Part shown: positions 1 through 8,748 of the stretch, in pieces
How the letters are laid out: every line of letters begins with the position of its first letter
How positions within the stretch are numbered: position 1 is the stretch's first letter
Assembly (NCBI GenBank): GCA_963837155.1
Contig: CAWIMB010000001.1
Coordinates: 62,001-126,000 of the forward strand
Reading direction: 5' to 3'
Length of the DNA stretch: 64,000 nt
Source of the DNA: DASQHW01 sp963837155
GTDB taxonomy: Bacteria > Actinomycetota > Acidimicrobiia > IMCC26256 > PALSA-610
Program-made: the position numbers and the translations under genes
The notes under the pieces: model-generated
Seen by the model: only the letters and a program-made list of their open reading frames with translations
Told to the model about the DNA's origin: nothing
Databases searched by the model: none

Positions 1-434
1 GCGTACACGAGAACCAACCACAGCCCGAGGAACCATACCCAGGCGCCGAAGCGCATGCGGTCGGCAATCGCGCCGGTGATCAGCGCCGGGGTGATGACGG
101 CAAACATCAGCTGGTACGCCATGTACAGCGACGGCGGGATCGTCAGCGCGAGCCCGGGCGGGCCGGTGTTGAAATGGCCCAGCCACGCGAAGTCGAAGTT
201 GCCGATCCACTTCCCAGTGCCGCCGAACGCGAGCGAGTAGACGACGATCGCCCACAGGACGCTCACGAGCCCGAGGCAGAAGAAGTTCTGCATCAGCATC
301 GTGAGCACGTTCTTGGCGCGGACCATGCCGCCGTAGAAGAACGCCAGACCGGGCGTCATGAACATGACGAGTGCCGCAGAAGCGAGCACCCAAGCGGTAT
401 CTCCCGAGCTGATATCAGCCGCGACGATGCGCAA
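1..434 (-). CDS. amt: Ammonium transporter, N-terminal part (runs off the window)
   Basis: This is an ammonium/ammonia channel of the Amt/MEP/Rh family, an inner-membrane trimer that takes up ammonium for assimilation. The minus-strand frame is open to the left edge and holds about the first 144 residues. Visible family features are the TPGLAFFYGG stretch of the first membrane helix and MVRAKNVLTMLMQNF just after it. Further on come an aromatic-rich loop (FDFAWLGHF) and the ITPALITGAIADRMRF helix. The likely start is TTG at 434, with a GGGGGG run a few bases upstream as ribosome binding site. The C-terminal two thirds lie outside the window. Family assignment is firm; the start is less sure. 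A candidate GlnR box lies about 70 bp upstream. Confidence 0.93.
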   Translation of the reverse strand, partial: MRIVAADISSGDTAWVLASAALVMFMTPGLAFFYGGMVRAKNVLTMLMQNFFCLGLVSVLWAIVVYSLAFGGTGKWIGNFDFAWLGHFNTGPPGLALTIPPSLYMAYQLMFAVITPALITGAIADRMRFGAWVWFLGLWLVLVY

Positions 435-503
435 TTCGGTACCCCCCAAGTCGGTGCCGGCAGAAGTCTGACAGGAAGCTGATTCGCTGGTCCGGACTTG
501 CGT

Positions 504-519
504 GTTACAGCTTCGTTAC
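504..519 (-). promoter_or_regulatory. Candidate GlnR box upstream of amt
   Basis: Read on the minus strand the sequence is GTAAC, six bases, GTAAC. The GlnR half-site pair known from Streptomyces and Mycobacterium is gTnAC-n6-GaAAC, so this differs by one base. It lies 70-85 bp before the probable amt start, a usual operator position. A second half-site pair is not evident, so affinity may be modest. The call is inferred from pattern and context only. Confidence 0.45.
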
Positions 520-521
520 AG

Positions 522-3500
522 TCAGCGATCCATCAGCGGGCTGCCCGGCGGCCGCCAGCGGCGGGTTGCCGAGACGAGCGCACGCAGGTCCTGCGCGGGT
601 TGCGGTGGCGCGAAGAAGTATCCCTGCGCCTCATCGCATCCCAGTTCGACGAGCTCGGCGAGCTGGATCTCGGTCTCGACCCCTTCGGCGACGACGCGCA
701 GCCCGAGCGCGTGTGCGAGCCCGATGACCGCCGAGACGATCGCGCGGTCACCGGGATCCTCCCCGAGGCCGTCCACGAACGCCCGGTCGATCTTCACGGT
801 GTCCACGGCGAAGCGTTTGAGGTAGCCGAGCGACGAGTACCCGGTGCCGAAGTCGTCGATCGCGAAGCTCACACCGAGGGCGCGGAGCTGTTGGATCACG
901 CGGATCACCGCCTCGGCGTCGTCCATCAGCACGCTCTCGGTGATCTCGAAGCAGAGGTTCGACGGCGCGACACCATTCCGGTGGATCACATCCGCGACCT
1001 GTTCGGCGAGATCAGCCGCCGCGAGCTGCCGGGCCGAGAGGTTGATCGAGACCGCGAAGTCCTTGTGCTCGAGCTGCCACCTGGCAGCCTGCGCGGCTGC
1101 GTGCTCCAGCACCCACGCACCCAACGGCAACACCAGACCGGTCTCTTCGGCAAGCGGCACGAACTCGGCCGGTGCCACGAGCCCGCGCTCGGGATGCTGC
1201 CAGCGCACGAGCGCCTCGGCACCGATGCAACGTGCGTCTTCGAGACGCACGATCGGCTGGAAGAAGAGCCGCAGCTCACCTCGTTCGATCGCGCGGTGCA
1301 GCGCGTTCTCCGTCGCGTGGCGGGCGAGGGCGCGCTCGCGGATCGTGTCGTCGAAGAACTCGATGCGGCCCGGCCCTCCCGCCTTGGCGTGGTACATGGC
1401 GGCGTCGGCGTCGCGCAGGAGCTCGTCGGCTGTCTCCTCGCCGGTCGTTGCCAGCGCGATGCCGACGCTGACCCCAACGTATGTCTCGGCATCGCGGACG
1501 ATGAACGGCTGGGCGATCGACTCGAGGAGCCGCTGCGCGATCTCGACGGCGCGGGCTCGCGCCGAGCCGTCGGCGAGGTCCTCGCACAGGATCGTGAACT
1601 CGTCACCGCCGAAGCGCGCCACGGTGTCACCGGGGCGCACCACGGCCTCGAGCCGTCGCGCGACCGAAACGAGCAACTCGTCGCCCGCGTCGTGGCCGAG
1701 GCTGTCGTTGACGTTCTTGAAGCGATCCAGGTCCAGGAACAGCACGGCGACGCGCGCTTGCGTCCGCTGGCCACGCGCGGTCGCAAGCTCGAGGCGGTCG
1801 AGGAACAGCAGCCGGTTCGGCAGACCGGTGAGAGGATCGTGCATCGACTGGTGCGCGAGTCGATCCTCGAACGCCTTTCGTTCGATCGCGATCGATGCAA
1901 GGTGCGCGACCAGCGAGAAGATTCGCTGCTGCTCCTCGTCGGGCCCGTCCTTCCCGCTCGCGGCGCGGCCGTAGGCCGCGACGGTTCCGAGCATCGTGCG
2001 GCCGTCCGCAGCCAGGATCGGTGTCGACCACGCCGCTTCCACGCTCTGGTCAACGAGGGCCTCGCGCCCGACTCCCGATGACGCCGCGAGCCGCAACGTC
2101 GCACCGTCGGGTTCGAGCAGGAAGACGGCGCACGACAGCTTCGAGAAGTGTTGCTCTACGCTGCTCGCGATCGCATGCAGCGTCTCCTCGAGGGGCACGC
2201 CGCGGGCGACCTGCTCGAGAATGCCCGCCTGGTTCGCGGTGAGCACCCAGGCTCGCCGCTCCTCGGTGACGTCGTGACCGACGGATTGCACTTCCATGAC
2301 CGCGCCGGCGTCGTCAAGAAACGCGCGGTCGATCCATCGGTAGCAGCGACGCGCCCCATCGGTGCTCAGTTCCCACTCGTCGTACGTTTGCAGCTCCGTG
2401 CCGGTACGGAACGTCCGCAGACGCTGAAGCATCGCCTCCCGCGCCGCGGGCGGGTGCAGATCCGTGAGCGACGAACCGATGAGCTCGCTGCGAGTGCGAC
2501 CGTAGAAGTCGGCGAACGCGCGGTTCACAAACGTGATCGTCGTATCCGGGAGATACCGGCACACGAGCTCGACCTGGTCGTCGACGACCGCGCGATATCG
2601 CGCCTCGCTCTCCCGAAGGCGGGATTCGCTCTCTCGCAGAGCCCGCTCGGAGCGCTTGCGGTCGGTGATATCGCGGATCGTCATCACGATCCCCTGAACC
2701 GACGGGTCGCCGAGAAGATTGTTGGCAACCACCTCGGCGTCGACCGGCATGCCGTCGCCGCGACGAATGCGTACCTCGGCCGGTCGTGACACTCCCGGCG
2801 TCGCGCAGGTCTCGTCCCACAGGTCGATGGCACGCGTCAGGTCGTCGGGGTCGATCGCCGAGAACACACTCTCGGGATCGCCCGTGGATGCGTCTGCGAA
2901 CATGGCGTCTGCGACTGGGCTGCTGTACTGCACGGAACCGTCGGACGCGAGCACGCAGATCGCGTCGGTGACGCTCGACAGGTACGCGCGAAGGCGTTCT
3001 TCCGAAGCCCGCACCGCGACGTCCGCCTCGAACGATTCGGTGATGTCGCGAGCGTTGATCACGATGCCGCGCACCGCGGGATCGTCGAGCAAGTTGCTCG
3101 CCGCCATCTCGATCCAGCGTGGCGCGCCGTCCCCACGAGGGAGACGGAACGTCACGCGCTCGGTAGAGCCGGCTTCCGCGCGCAGCCGCGCGAACATCGC
3201 CTGCAGCGCCGGGCGATCCTCCTCGAACGCGGAGATCACATCGCCAATCCGTCGACCGAGCACCTCGCGGCGTCGTGACTCCGGCGAACTCGCACACGCT
3301 CGGGCTGAGGTACCGCATCGTGCCGTCGTCGCCGATGACCATCACCATGTCGGTCGAGTACTGCACGAGCGAGCGGAACCACACTTCGCTCTCGTGCACC
3401 GCCTGACTCGCGCGCTTCTGCTCGGTGACGTCTGCGAGGACGGCAACGGCCGTCACGACACGACCAGCGGCATTCCGCAGCGGCGCGATCGAAACGTCGA

Positions 3501-5707
3501 CGTCGACCGGTTCGCCGTCGCGTCGCTCGTACCGGCGCGCGTAGCTCTTCAAGGTGCGGCCGCGAAACACCCGCTCGATGAGGTGGTCGATGTCGGCTTT
3601 GGTCTCGGCGGTGATGAATGGTGGCGCGCCGCCGACGACGTCTTCGGCGGGCCAGCCGAACAGCTCCTCGGCCGCGTGGTTCCACACGTGCACCGTGCCG
3701 TGGCGGTCGAGCGCAAAGATGGCAAGCGGAGAAGACTGCACGATCGCGCGGAGCACGGCTTCGCTCCGCCCGCGTGCGGCCTCGGCCGCGTGCCGTTCGG
3801 TGAGGTCACGCGAGAGCGCGGAGTAATACTCGATCTCGCCGCGTTCGTCGTGGTGTGCAACAACGACGACTTCGACCGGAAGGGTGCGGCCGGCGCTGTT
3901 CACGGCGACGAGCTCGCCGGACCACTGGCCCTTGGTCTCGAGCGCTTGTCCGAGGTCGACGAGGACACCGTCCGGCGCGTCGAGATAATCGGCCGGGCCG
4001 AGCGGCGGAACGGCATCGTGCCCGCCGATCTCGAAGAACTCGCGTGCGGCGGCGTTCGCGAAAAACATGCGGCCGTCACGGTCGTGGAACGACACGAGGT
4101 CGGGCGTGGACTCGATCGCGCGGCCGAGCATCGCGGCCCCGCGTTCGAGTGCTCGCTCGTCGGTGACGTCGACGATCGAGCCGACGAAGCCGTGCATCGC
4201 GCCGTCGGCGTCAACGACCGGCGCGCCTTGTGCGTGCAGCCAGCGTGTTTCACCGGTCCGGCGCCGAATGCGGAGCTCGACGTTCGACTCGCGTCGCTGC
4301 GCGGCGATCAACTCGCCTGATTCGACGGTGCGCGCAAGATCGTCGGGGTGCACCCATTCGAGGAAGGAACGGCCGACGAGTCGATCGACCGGCTCGCCGA
4401 TGATCTCCGCGAGGCGGCGGTTCGCGTAGTTGATGAGCCCGCCGTCGGCGACGAAGTAGATGCCCGTCGGGGACGAGTCGGCGATGCGACGGAAGCGCTC
4501 CTCGCTCTCGTCGAGCGCACGCTGGATCGAACGCAACGACGTCACGTCGCGGCCGAGGAGCGAGTAATGCGCGACGTCACCGCCGGGCCCGCGATGGGCG
4601 ACCACCGTGCACTCGAGCTCGACCGACCGACGGTCGAGCGCGGCGAGGACAACGTCGCCCGTCCACGTACTTGCAGTTTCGAGCGTGTCGCGCAGCTCCT
4701 GCCCGAGCGCGTCGCGCCGCGCAACCGGAACGAGATCCGAAACGCCGACATCGCCGAGCGCCTCGAGATCGGGAAGCGCGAGACCCCGCCGCGCCGCGGG
4801 ATTGGCATATCGCAGCCGGAGGTCGGGATCGGCGACCAAGATCCATTCGTCGAGAACGTCCGCGAGCTCGGTCAGGCGCGCGACGGCTTGCGCGTTGCGT
4901 CGCTCATCGGTGAGATCCTCGAGGGACGCGAGGTACCCGGTCAGGGTGCCCGCGTCACCGCGCACCGGGACCGCACGGATGTGTGCCGGCCGTTCGTCCA
5001 CTGCGCCGCGCACGATGCGACACTCGAGGTCGACCGCCTCGTCGGGCGCGTTGCGGTTCTCGAAGGCGTGGGCGACGCGCGTGCGGTCGTCGACGTGCAC
5101 GGCTTCCAGCCAGCCGTGCCCAAGCGCCTGTTCGTGCGACAGGCCGAGCAGCGCGAGCAGCGCATCATCGATGAACACCGCGCCGAGACCGAGCTCGGTA
5201 CGGAACACGCCGACTGCCGGCGGTGCCGACGATGGTTCGGTCTGGCTCTCGGCGAGCCGGATCACCGCAAGGACAGCGCGTCGCATCGCGAGCCGTGTCC
5301 GAGGGAGGAAGCGGTTCGAGTTGCACGTCGACGACGACGCGCGCACCGTCGGGGCCCACGAGCGCGACCTGCTCCCGGGTTGCGCGGTCGCGCTGGGCGC
5401 CGGCGCGGACCCGATCGAGCAGCGCGCGCACGCCTTGCGGCGCGGTCTCGACGACCAGCCGGACGTTGGAGTCGTCGAGGCCGAACAACGTGCGCGCCGC
5501 GTCGTTCACGACGTCGAGGAGCAACGCACCCGTCGGCTCCACGCGCGCGAGCAGCACGGCGTCGGTGCCACCGCCGAGCGTGCCAGGAGCAACGCGCATC
5601 GCGGGATTCGGATCGATCGACCCGCCCGCGTTCGTCCCCCCGCCCATCCTGCGCTCCTCCTCCCGCGCCCCCCACGCGCCGGCTGATCCTCGCTCGTCGC
5701 CGGTCAT
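522..5707 (-). CDS. Multi-PAS/GAF sensor diguanylate cyclase/phosphodiesterase (two frameshifts)
   Basis: Large cyclic-di-GMP enzyme of roughly 1,728 residues, read in three frames: about 5707-5280, 5346-3270 and 3263-522. It carries about eight or nine PAS/PAC sensor repeats, then a GAF-like domain, GGDEF and EAL. The GGDEF domain has the intact FGGDEF active site and an RPGD inhibitory site five residues before it. The EAL domain keeps EALVRW, ITESVLMDD, IDDFGTGYSSL and VVAEGVE, so both activities look possible. No membrane segment is evident, so a cytosolic sensor is likely. The ATG at 5707 overlaps the upstream stop (ATGA). The breaks fall inside PAS domains whose two sides join smoothly. 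Near 3275, removing one base restores a normal PAS-to-PAC run, which favours sequence error over true splitting. Confidence 0.85.
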
Positions 5708-6174
5708 GACTCAACCCCTTGTCCGGGCGCTGCCAGGTGCTGGATGGCCTTTGCCTTGCCAATGCCCCACGCGAGCAGCGCACCGCCGAGGTCTTCATCG
5801 CCCAGATCGGTGATCGCTTTTGGGACAATCCCGTACACATCGTCGGGAAAGCTGCGAACGTCGTATTGATCCCGCTCCACCTCGGGGATTCCGGCCCCGG
5901 CCAGGACCTCGGTTGCCTCCCGGCGCAGCGACCGGACGATCTGGAGCGGGGTGGCTCGCTGCCAGGCGGGGTCGAGCGCGAACAGTGCCCGCAGCTCGGC
6001 GACGATCCGGGTCACAGCGCGGGCTCCGGCGACGTGCGCCTTTTCGATCGTGGCCGCCCTGCTCGCCGCGTCGAGCCGGCCCCACGCATCGACGATGTCC
6101 GTGACCGAATGCACGACCCACGCAGCGCCGAGACGCTCGACGCCCGCGACGATCGCATCGGCGCCTTCCGCCAT
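5704..6174 (-). CDS. Conserved hypothetical protein, about 156 aa
   Basis: I do not recognise a named family. The product is soluble, helix-rich and without membrane segments. It has an N-terminal hydrophobic helix (AAWVVHSVTDIVDAWGRL), a basic centre (PLQIVRSLRREATEVL) and an acidic middle part (DQYDVRSFPDDVYGIVP). It is translationally coupled to the downstream multi-PAS protein through an ATGA overlap, so it may work with it. The ATG at 6174 is the first in this frame. A better start may be the ATG at 6202, which has a GAGGGAG ribosome binding site, but it needs one base removed near 6190 to read MFVVDPKTLMAEG. That would make it another frameshifted gene. Confidence 0.6.
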   Translation of the reverse strand: MAEGADAIVAGVERLGAAWVVHSVTDIVDAWGRLDAASRAATIEKAHVAGARAVTRIVAELRALFALDPAWQRATPLQIVRSLRREATEVLAGAGIPEVERDQYDVRSFPDDVYGIVPKAITDLGDEDLGGALLAWGIGKAKAIQHLAAPGQGVES

Positions 6175-6200
6175 CAGTGTCTTGGGGTCAGACGACAAAC

Positions 6201-6247
6201 ATGGCTCCCTCGCTGCGCCATCCCTGGCTTCGCGGCGTCCGCACGGT
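6201..6247. repeat. Start-proximal spacer repeat, copy A
   Basis: The first 17 bases (ATGGCTCCCTCGCTGCG) and the last 13 (GCGTCCGCACGGT) are identical to the arms of a second copy at 12087-12134; the middle differs in sequence and length. On the minus strand the element ends in GCAGCGAGGGAGCC and so supplies a Shine-Dalgarno-like GAGGGAG next to an ATG at 6202. Confidence 0.5.
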
Positions 6248-6269
6248 GCGCCAACATCGTCGCGTGCGG

Positions 6270-6542
6270 ATGCGGGCATTGTCGGTCTTCGAACGGATCG
6301 TCTACCACTGCGTCTGCCTTGACTCGGGTGATCCCGCGCACCCGGTGCTCGAAGTGGACGCGTTGTTGCACGAAGGCGACGCCGACGGTCCGCTGCTCGT
6401 CGCAGTCGCCGACTTCAAACGGATGATCGGCGTCGACGCAACCAATGCCGCGCTCGGCGAGCTCAGACGTGCGGGCCGCACCGAAAGCCACGACGGCGTG
6501 GAGTACGTGACGTTCCCGATGTGGGAACCCGTGCGCGACTAG
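6270..6542 (+). CDS. Small hypothetical protein, 90 aa
   Basis: Short soluble protein of no recognised family, divergent from the gene at 5704-6174 and convergent with the NIL gene. The sequence after the start (LSVFERIVYHCVCLDSGD) looks like a real amphipathic helix. The C-terminal part (NAALGELRRAGRTESHDGVEYVTFP) resembles a small winged-helix or DNA-binding-like fold, but that is only an impression. ATG 6270 is chosen; GTG 6264 and TTG 6279 are in frame and possible. The opposite-strand frame of similar length has shadow-like composition, which favours this strand. Confidence 0.5.
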   Translation: MRALSVFERIVYHCVCLDSGDPAHPVLEVDALLHEGDADGPLLVAVADFKRMIGVDATNAALGELRRAGRTESHDGVEYVTFPMWEPVRD

Positions 6543-6549
6543 CTGCGTG

Positions 6550-6804
6550 CTATCCCGCGACGACGTCGCCTTCCATGCGGTTGACCGAGCAGCCGAGACC
6601 TTCGAGGTACGCGATCGCTTCGTCACGAGCCGGATGGGGCCCGGAGAGCTCGAGGATCACCCAGCCGGAATGGGCCTCGACGTTCGCGCGCCGGATGTTC
6701 GGCACGACGTCGTAGCGCTTCACGAGCTCGTAGATCATCGGGCGGTCGACGAGCTCCTCGGGAAACGACACGAAGAGGCGTACGGCATCGGGATTCTGCG
6801 TCAT
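6550..6804 (-). CDS. Stand-alone NIL domain protein, 84 aa
   Basis: The protein is essentially one NIL domain (residues about 8-80), the ferredoxin-like ligand-binding fold usually found at the C-terminus of the methionine importer ATPase MetN and in some ferredoxins. Matching features are VRLFVSFPEELVDRPMIYEL, then VPNIRRANVEAHSGWVILEL and a closing glycine-rich strand. Here it has no ATPase or iron-sulfur part. Its ATG overlaps the stop of hemQ (ATGA), so the two are translated together. A small regulatory or sulfur/amino-acid sensing role is possible, but no partner is identified. Confidence 0.75.
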   Translation of the reverse strand: MTQNPDAVRLFVSFPEELVDRPMIYELVKRYDVVPNIRRANVEAHSGWVILELSGPHPARDEAIAYLEGLGCSVNRMEGDVVAG

Positions 6805-7595
6805 CGCGCGTCTCCCTCGGCACGCAAGCCCACGCGCGCGCAGGCGTCTTCAGGCGAGCACACGAGACCGGTGAAGAACGGACCGAACTCGGCGTATCGC
6901 GCGGAGACCGGATCGAAGCGCATCTCGTAGACGATCTCCTTGAGCGCGGCCGGGTCATCGGCGAGCAACGTGACGCCCCATTCCCAGTCGTCGATGCCGG
7001 TCGAACCCGTGATCAACTGCAGCACCCGGCCCGCGTACGTGCGGCCGACGCGCGCGTGGCCGGCCATCAACTCCTTGCGCTCCTCGAACGCGAGCTCGAA
7101 CCAGTTCGCGCCGGCCGACCGGCGCTTCGACATCGGATAGAAGCACGCGCAGCGCTTCATCGGCAGCCGCGGGTGGATGCGGTTCTCGCGATAGTGCGCG
7201 ATCCGTTCGCGCCATACGGCCAGCCGCTCTTCGAGTGCGTCGCCGACGAGATGTTCTTCCGCAACGAGACGCGCCCGCTCTTCATCCTCGGTCGCGCCGT
7301 ACTCGGAGAGCTCGGTGAGCGACACGTACGACCACACCGGCTCGATCGGCGCCGCGAGCAGCTCCTGCTGGAACCGTTGCAAGCGGGCGAGATCGGGGCC
7401 GAGCGCAATGATCCCGAGATCGGCCTTGTGCCCGAGCATCGCCAACGACAGGGCCTGGTGCCCGTCGGCTTCGAGGGCAGCGACCGCGTCGACGATGAGC
7501 TTTGCGGCCGCGGGCTCGCGCTCGGCCCACGCTCGATCGACGCGGTAATAGAGATGCAGCACGCCCCACCCGAGCGACGGCGTCACAGCCTCCAT
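6801..7595 (-). CDS. hemQ: Coproheme decarboxylase (chlorite dismutase family)
   Basis: HemQ/ChdC carries out the last step of the coproporphyrin-dependent haem pathway of Gram-positive bacteria: peroxide-driven double decarboxylation of coproheme III to haem b. At 264 residues it has the usual monofunctional length. The family signature YPMSKRR, containing the catalytic tyrosine, is present near residue 150. The haem-binding histidine segment GHARVGRTYAG follows, then the C-terminal DDWEWGVTL strand and the FGPFFTG end. The start gives MEAVTPSLGWGVLHLYYRVD, typical of the first strand. It is co-translated with the NIL gene; a haem enzyme sharing an operon with a ligand-binding domain is unusual. 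Confidence 0.93.
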   Translation of the reverse strand: MEAVTPSLGWGVLHLYYRVDRAWAEREPAAAKLIVDAVAALEADGHQALSLAMLGHKADLGIIALGPDLARLQRFQQELLAAPIEPVWSYVSLTELSEYGATEDEERARLVAEEHLVGDALEERLAVWRERIAHYRENRIHPRLPMKRCACFYPMSKRRSAGANWFELAFEERKELMAGHARVGRTYAGRVLQLITGSTGIDDWEWGVTLLADDPAALKEIVYEMRFDPVSARYAEFGPFFTGLVCSPEDACARVGLRAEGDAR

Positions 7596-7736
7596 GACAC
7601 CCGAGGGTACCCGCGCCCGTTCGGCCGTCTACCAGTGCGTGCCCCATCGCGTACCTGCGTCAATGAGGCAGCCCACACCTGCCGTAGTAACGCAGGTTCG
7701 CTGCAGATGATGCCCGCGCATGCGCCACTGAAACAG

Positions 7737-8636
7737 CTACCCCCGGGTGACCTGGTTCGGCGGCGGGGCTTGGACGTCGACCGGCGTGCCGAAATCGAAG
7801 AACTCGATCGACACGCTCATCGCCCCCGAGGTTCGGGCGCCGAGGATGTCGGCAAGGTCGAGGTGCATCGTGACTTTGCGCGCCCGACCCTGCGCGTCAA
7901 TCCACGCGTCAGTGGGGAGCTTGGCGGAGCCGAAGTTCGGCGCGTAGATCGCGAGGCGATCTCGCAGCGCCCTGGGCATCCACGCGTCCCGCAATGCTTT
8001 CGACATGTCGATCACCGCCCGATAGTGCGTGGTGGCGACGCCGCGAACGGCCTCGGTGCCGATGATCTTCACCCTGTCCGAGACGCCCGCCAGGAACGCG
8101 AGGTACTGAGTGGGGTCGCTCTGCGAACCCGCGAGGCCCTTCAGACTGGCACCGAGCAACTGCCTCGGGTCGACCGAAAGCCACGGCTTGCCCGGACTGG
8201 TTCCTGCGGGCAGGCGCATGTAGATGATGCCGTCGACCGTGCGTTGTTCGATGGTGCCGAACCCCGGCATGTTCATCACCAACGTCGAGTCCTGCGTCGC
8301 GAAGTTCACGACGCCCGCCACAGTGACCTCGGCGTTGCCCGCGCCGGGAACACCGTTCGTCGAGATCGACATCGCGATGCGCGCCGTCTTGGCTTCCGAC
8401 GTCGCGGTAACCGCACCAACGAGCGCGGCGCGCCCATCTGTGGTCGGCCCGGGCGTCGGCTTTGGGATCGTCGTCGGTGCCGGCTTGGCCGCTAGCTTCT
8501 TCTTCAGCCTCGGCTGCGGTTTCGCTGTCTTGGCGCGCGCAGTCGTCGGAGCGGTTGTGTTGTCGAAGTTCGTGCCCCCGCACGCCGTGGCTGCCAGCGC
8601 GACGACGACCAGCGCGGCGATTCTCCGCCCACCCAT
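7737..8636 (-). CDS. Putative lipoprotein, LppX/LprG-like
   Basis: Secreted lipoprotein of 299 residues. A short positive N-terminus and hydrophobic stretch end in ALAATACGG, an acceptable if imperfect lipobox. A proline/lysine/threonine-rich linker (about residues 25-65) follows, then a domain of alternating strands. Text such as SLVMNMPGFGTIEQRTVDGI and IYMRLPAGTS recalls the LppX/LprA/LprF/LprG and DUF6612-like lipid carriers. It probably sits on the outer face of the membrane and binds a lipid or lipoglycan. The ATG is preceded by GGGGCAGGA. The family is inferred from texture, not from one decisive motif. Confidence 0.65.
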   Translation of the reverse strand: MGGRRIAALVVVALAATACGGTNFDNTTAPTTARAKTAKPQPRLKKKLAAKPAPTTIPKPTPGPTTDGRAALVGAVTATSEAKTARIAMSISTNGVPGAGNAEVTVAGVVNFATQDSTLVMNMPGFGTIEQRTVDGIIYMRLPAGTSPGKPWLSVDPRQLLGASLKGLAGSQSDPTQYLAFLAGVSDRVKIIGTEAVRGVATTHYRAVIDMSKALRDAWMPRALRDRLAIYAPNFGSAKLPTDAWIDAQGRARKVTMHLDLADILGARTSGAMSVSIEFFDFGTPVDVQAPPPNQVTRG

Positions 8637-8693
8637 GTCCTGCCCCTTTTAGACCTTTTACCCCACAATGTCGCTAGCTTAGCGGGCACAAGA

Positions 8694-8723
8694 AAGGGCG
8701 CCCCGGCGAAGCGGGGCGCCCTT
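8694..8723 (-). terminator. Rho-independent terminator of groEL
   Basis: A perfect 12-bp inverted repeat (AAGGGCGCCCCG / CGGGGCGCCCTT) with a six-base loop lies about 25 bp past the groEL stop. On the minus strand it is followed by a short pyrimidine run (TTCTTG), so the U-tract is weak. Confidence 0.8.
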
Positions 8724-8748
8724 CGAAATCGGGTGAACGACGAAGGCT

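Noticed and set aside
498..2081. A 527-codon plus-strand frame opposite the GGDEF/EAL domains
   Set aside because: The minus strand carries intact active-site motifs; the plus product is Arg/Glu/Asp-rich shadow sequence.
6174..6626. A 150-codon minus frame opposite the small gene at 6270
   Set aside because: Its translation is His/Arg/Ser-rich and shadow-like; the plus-strand product looks more like a folded protein.
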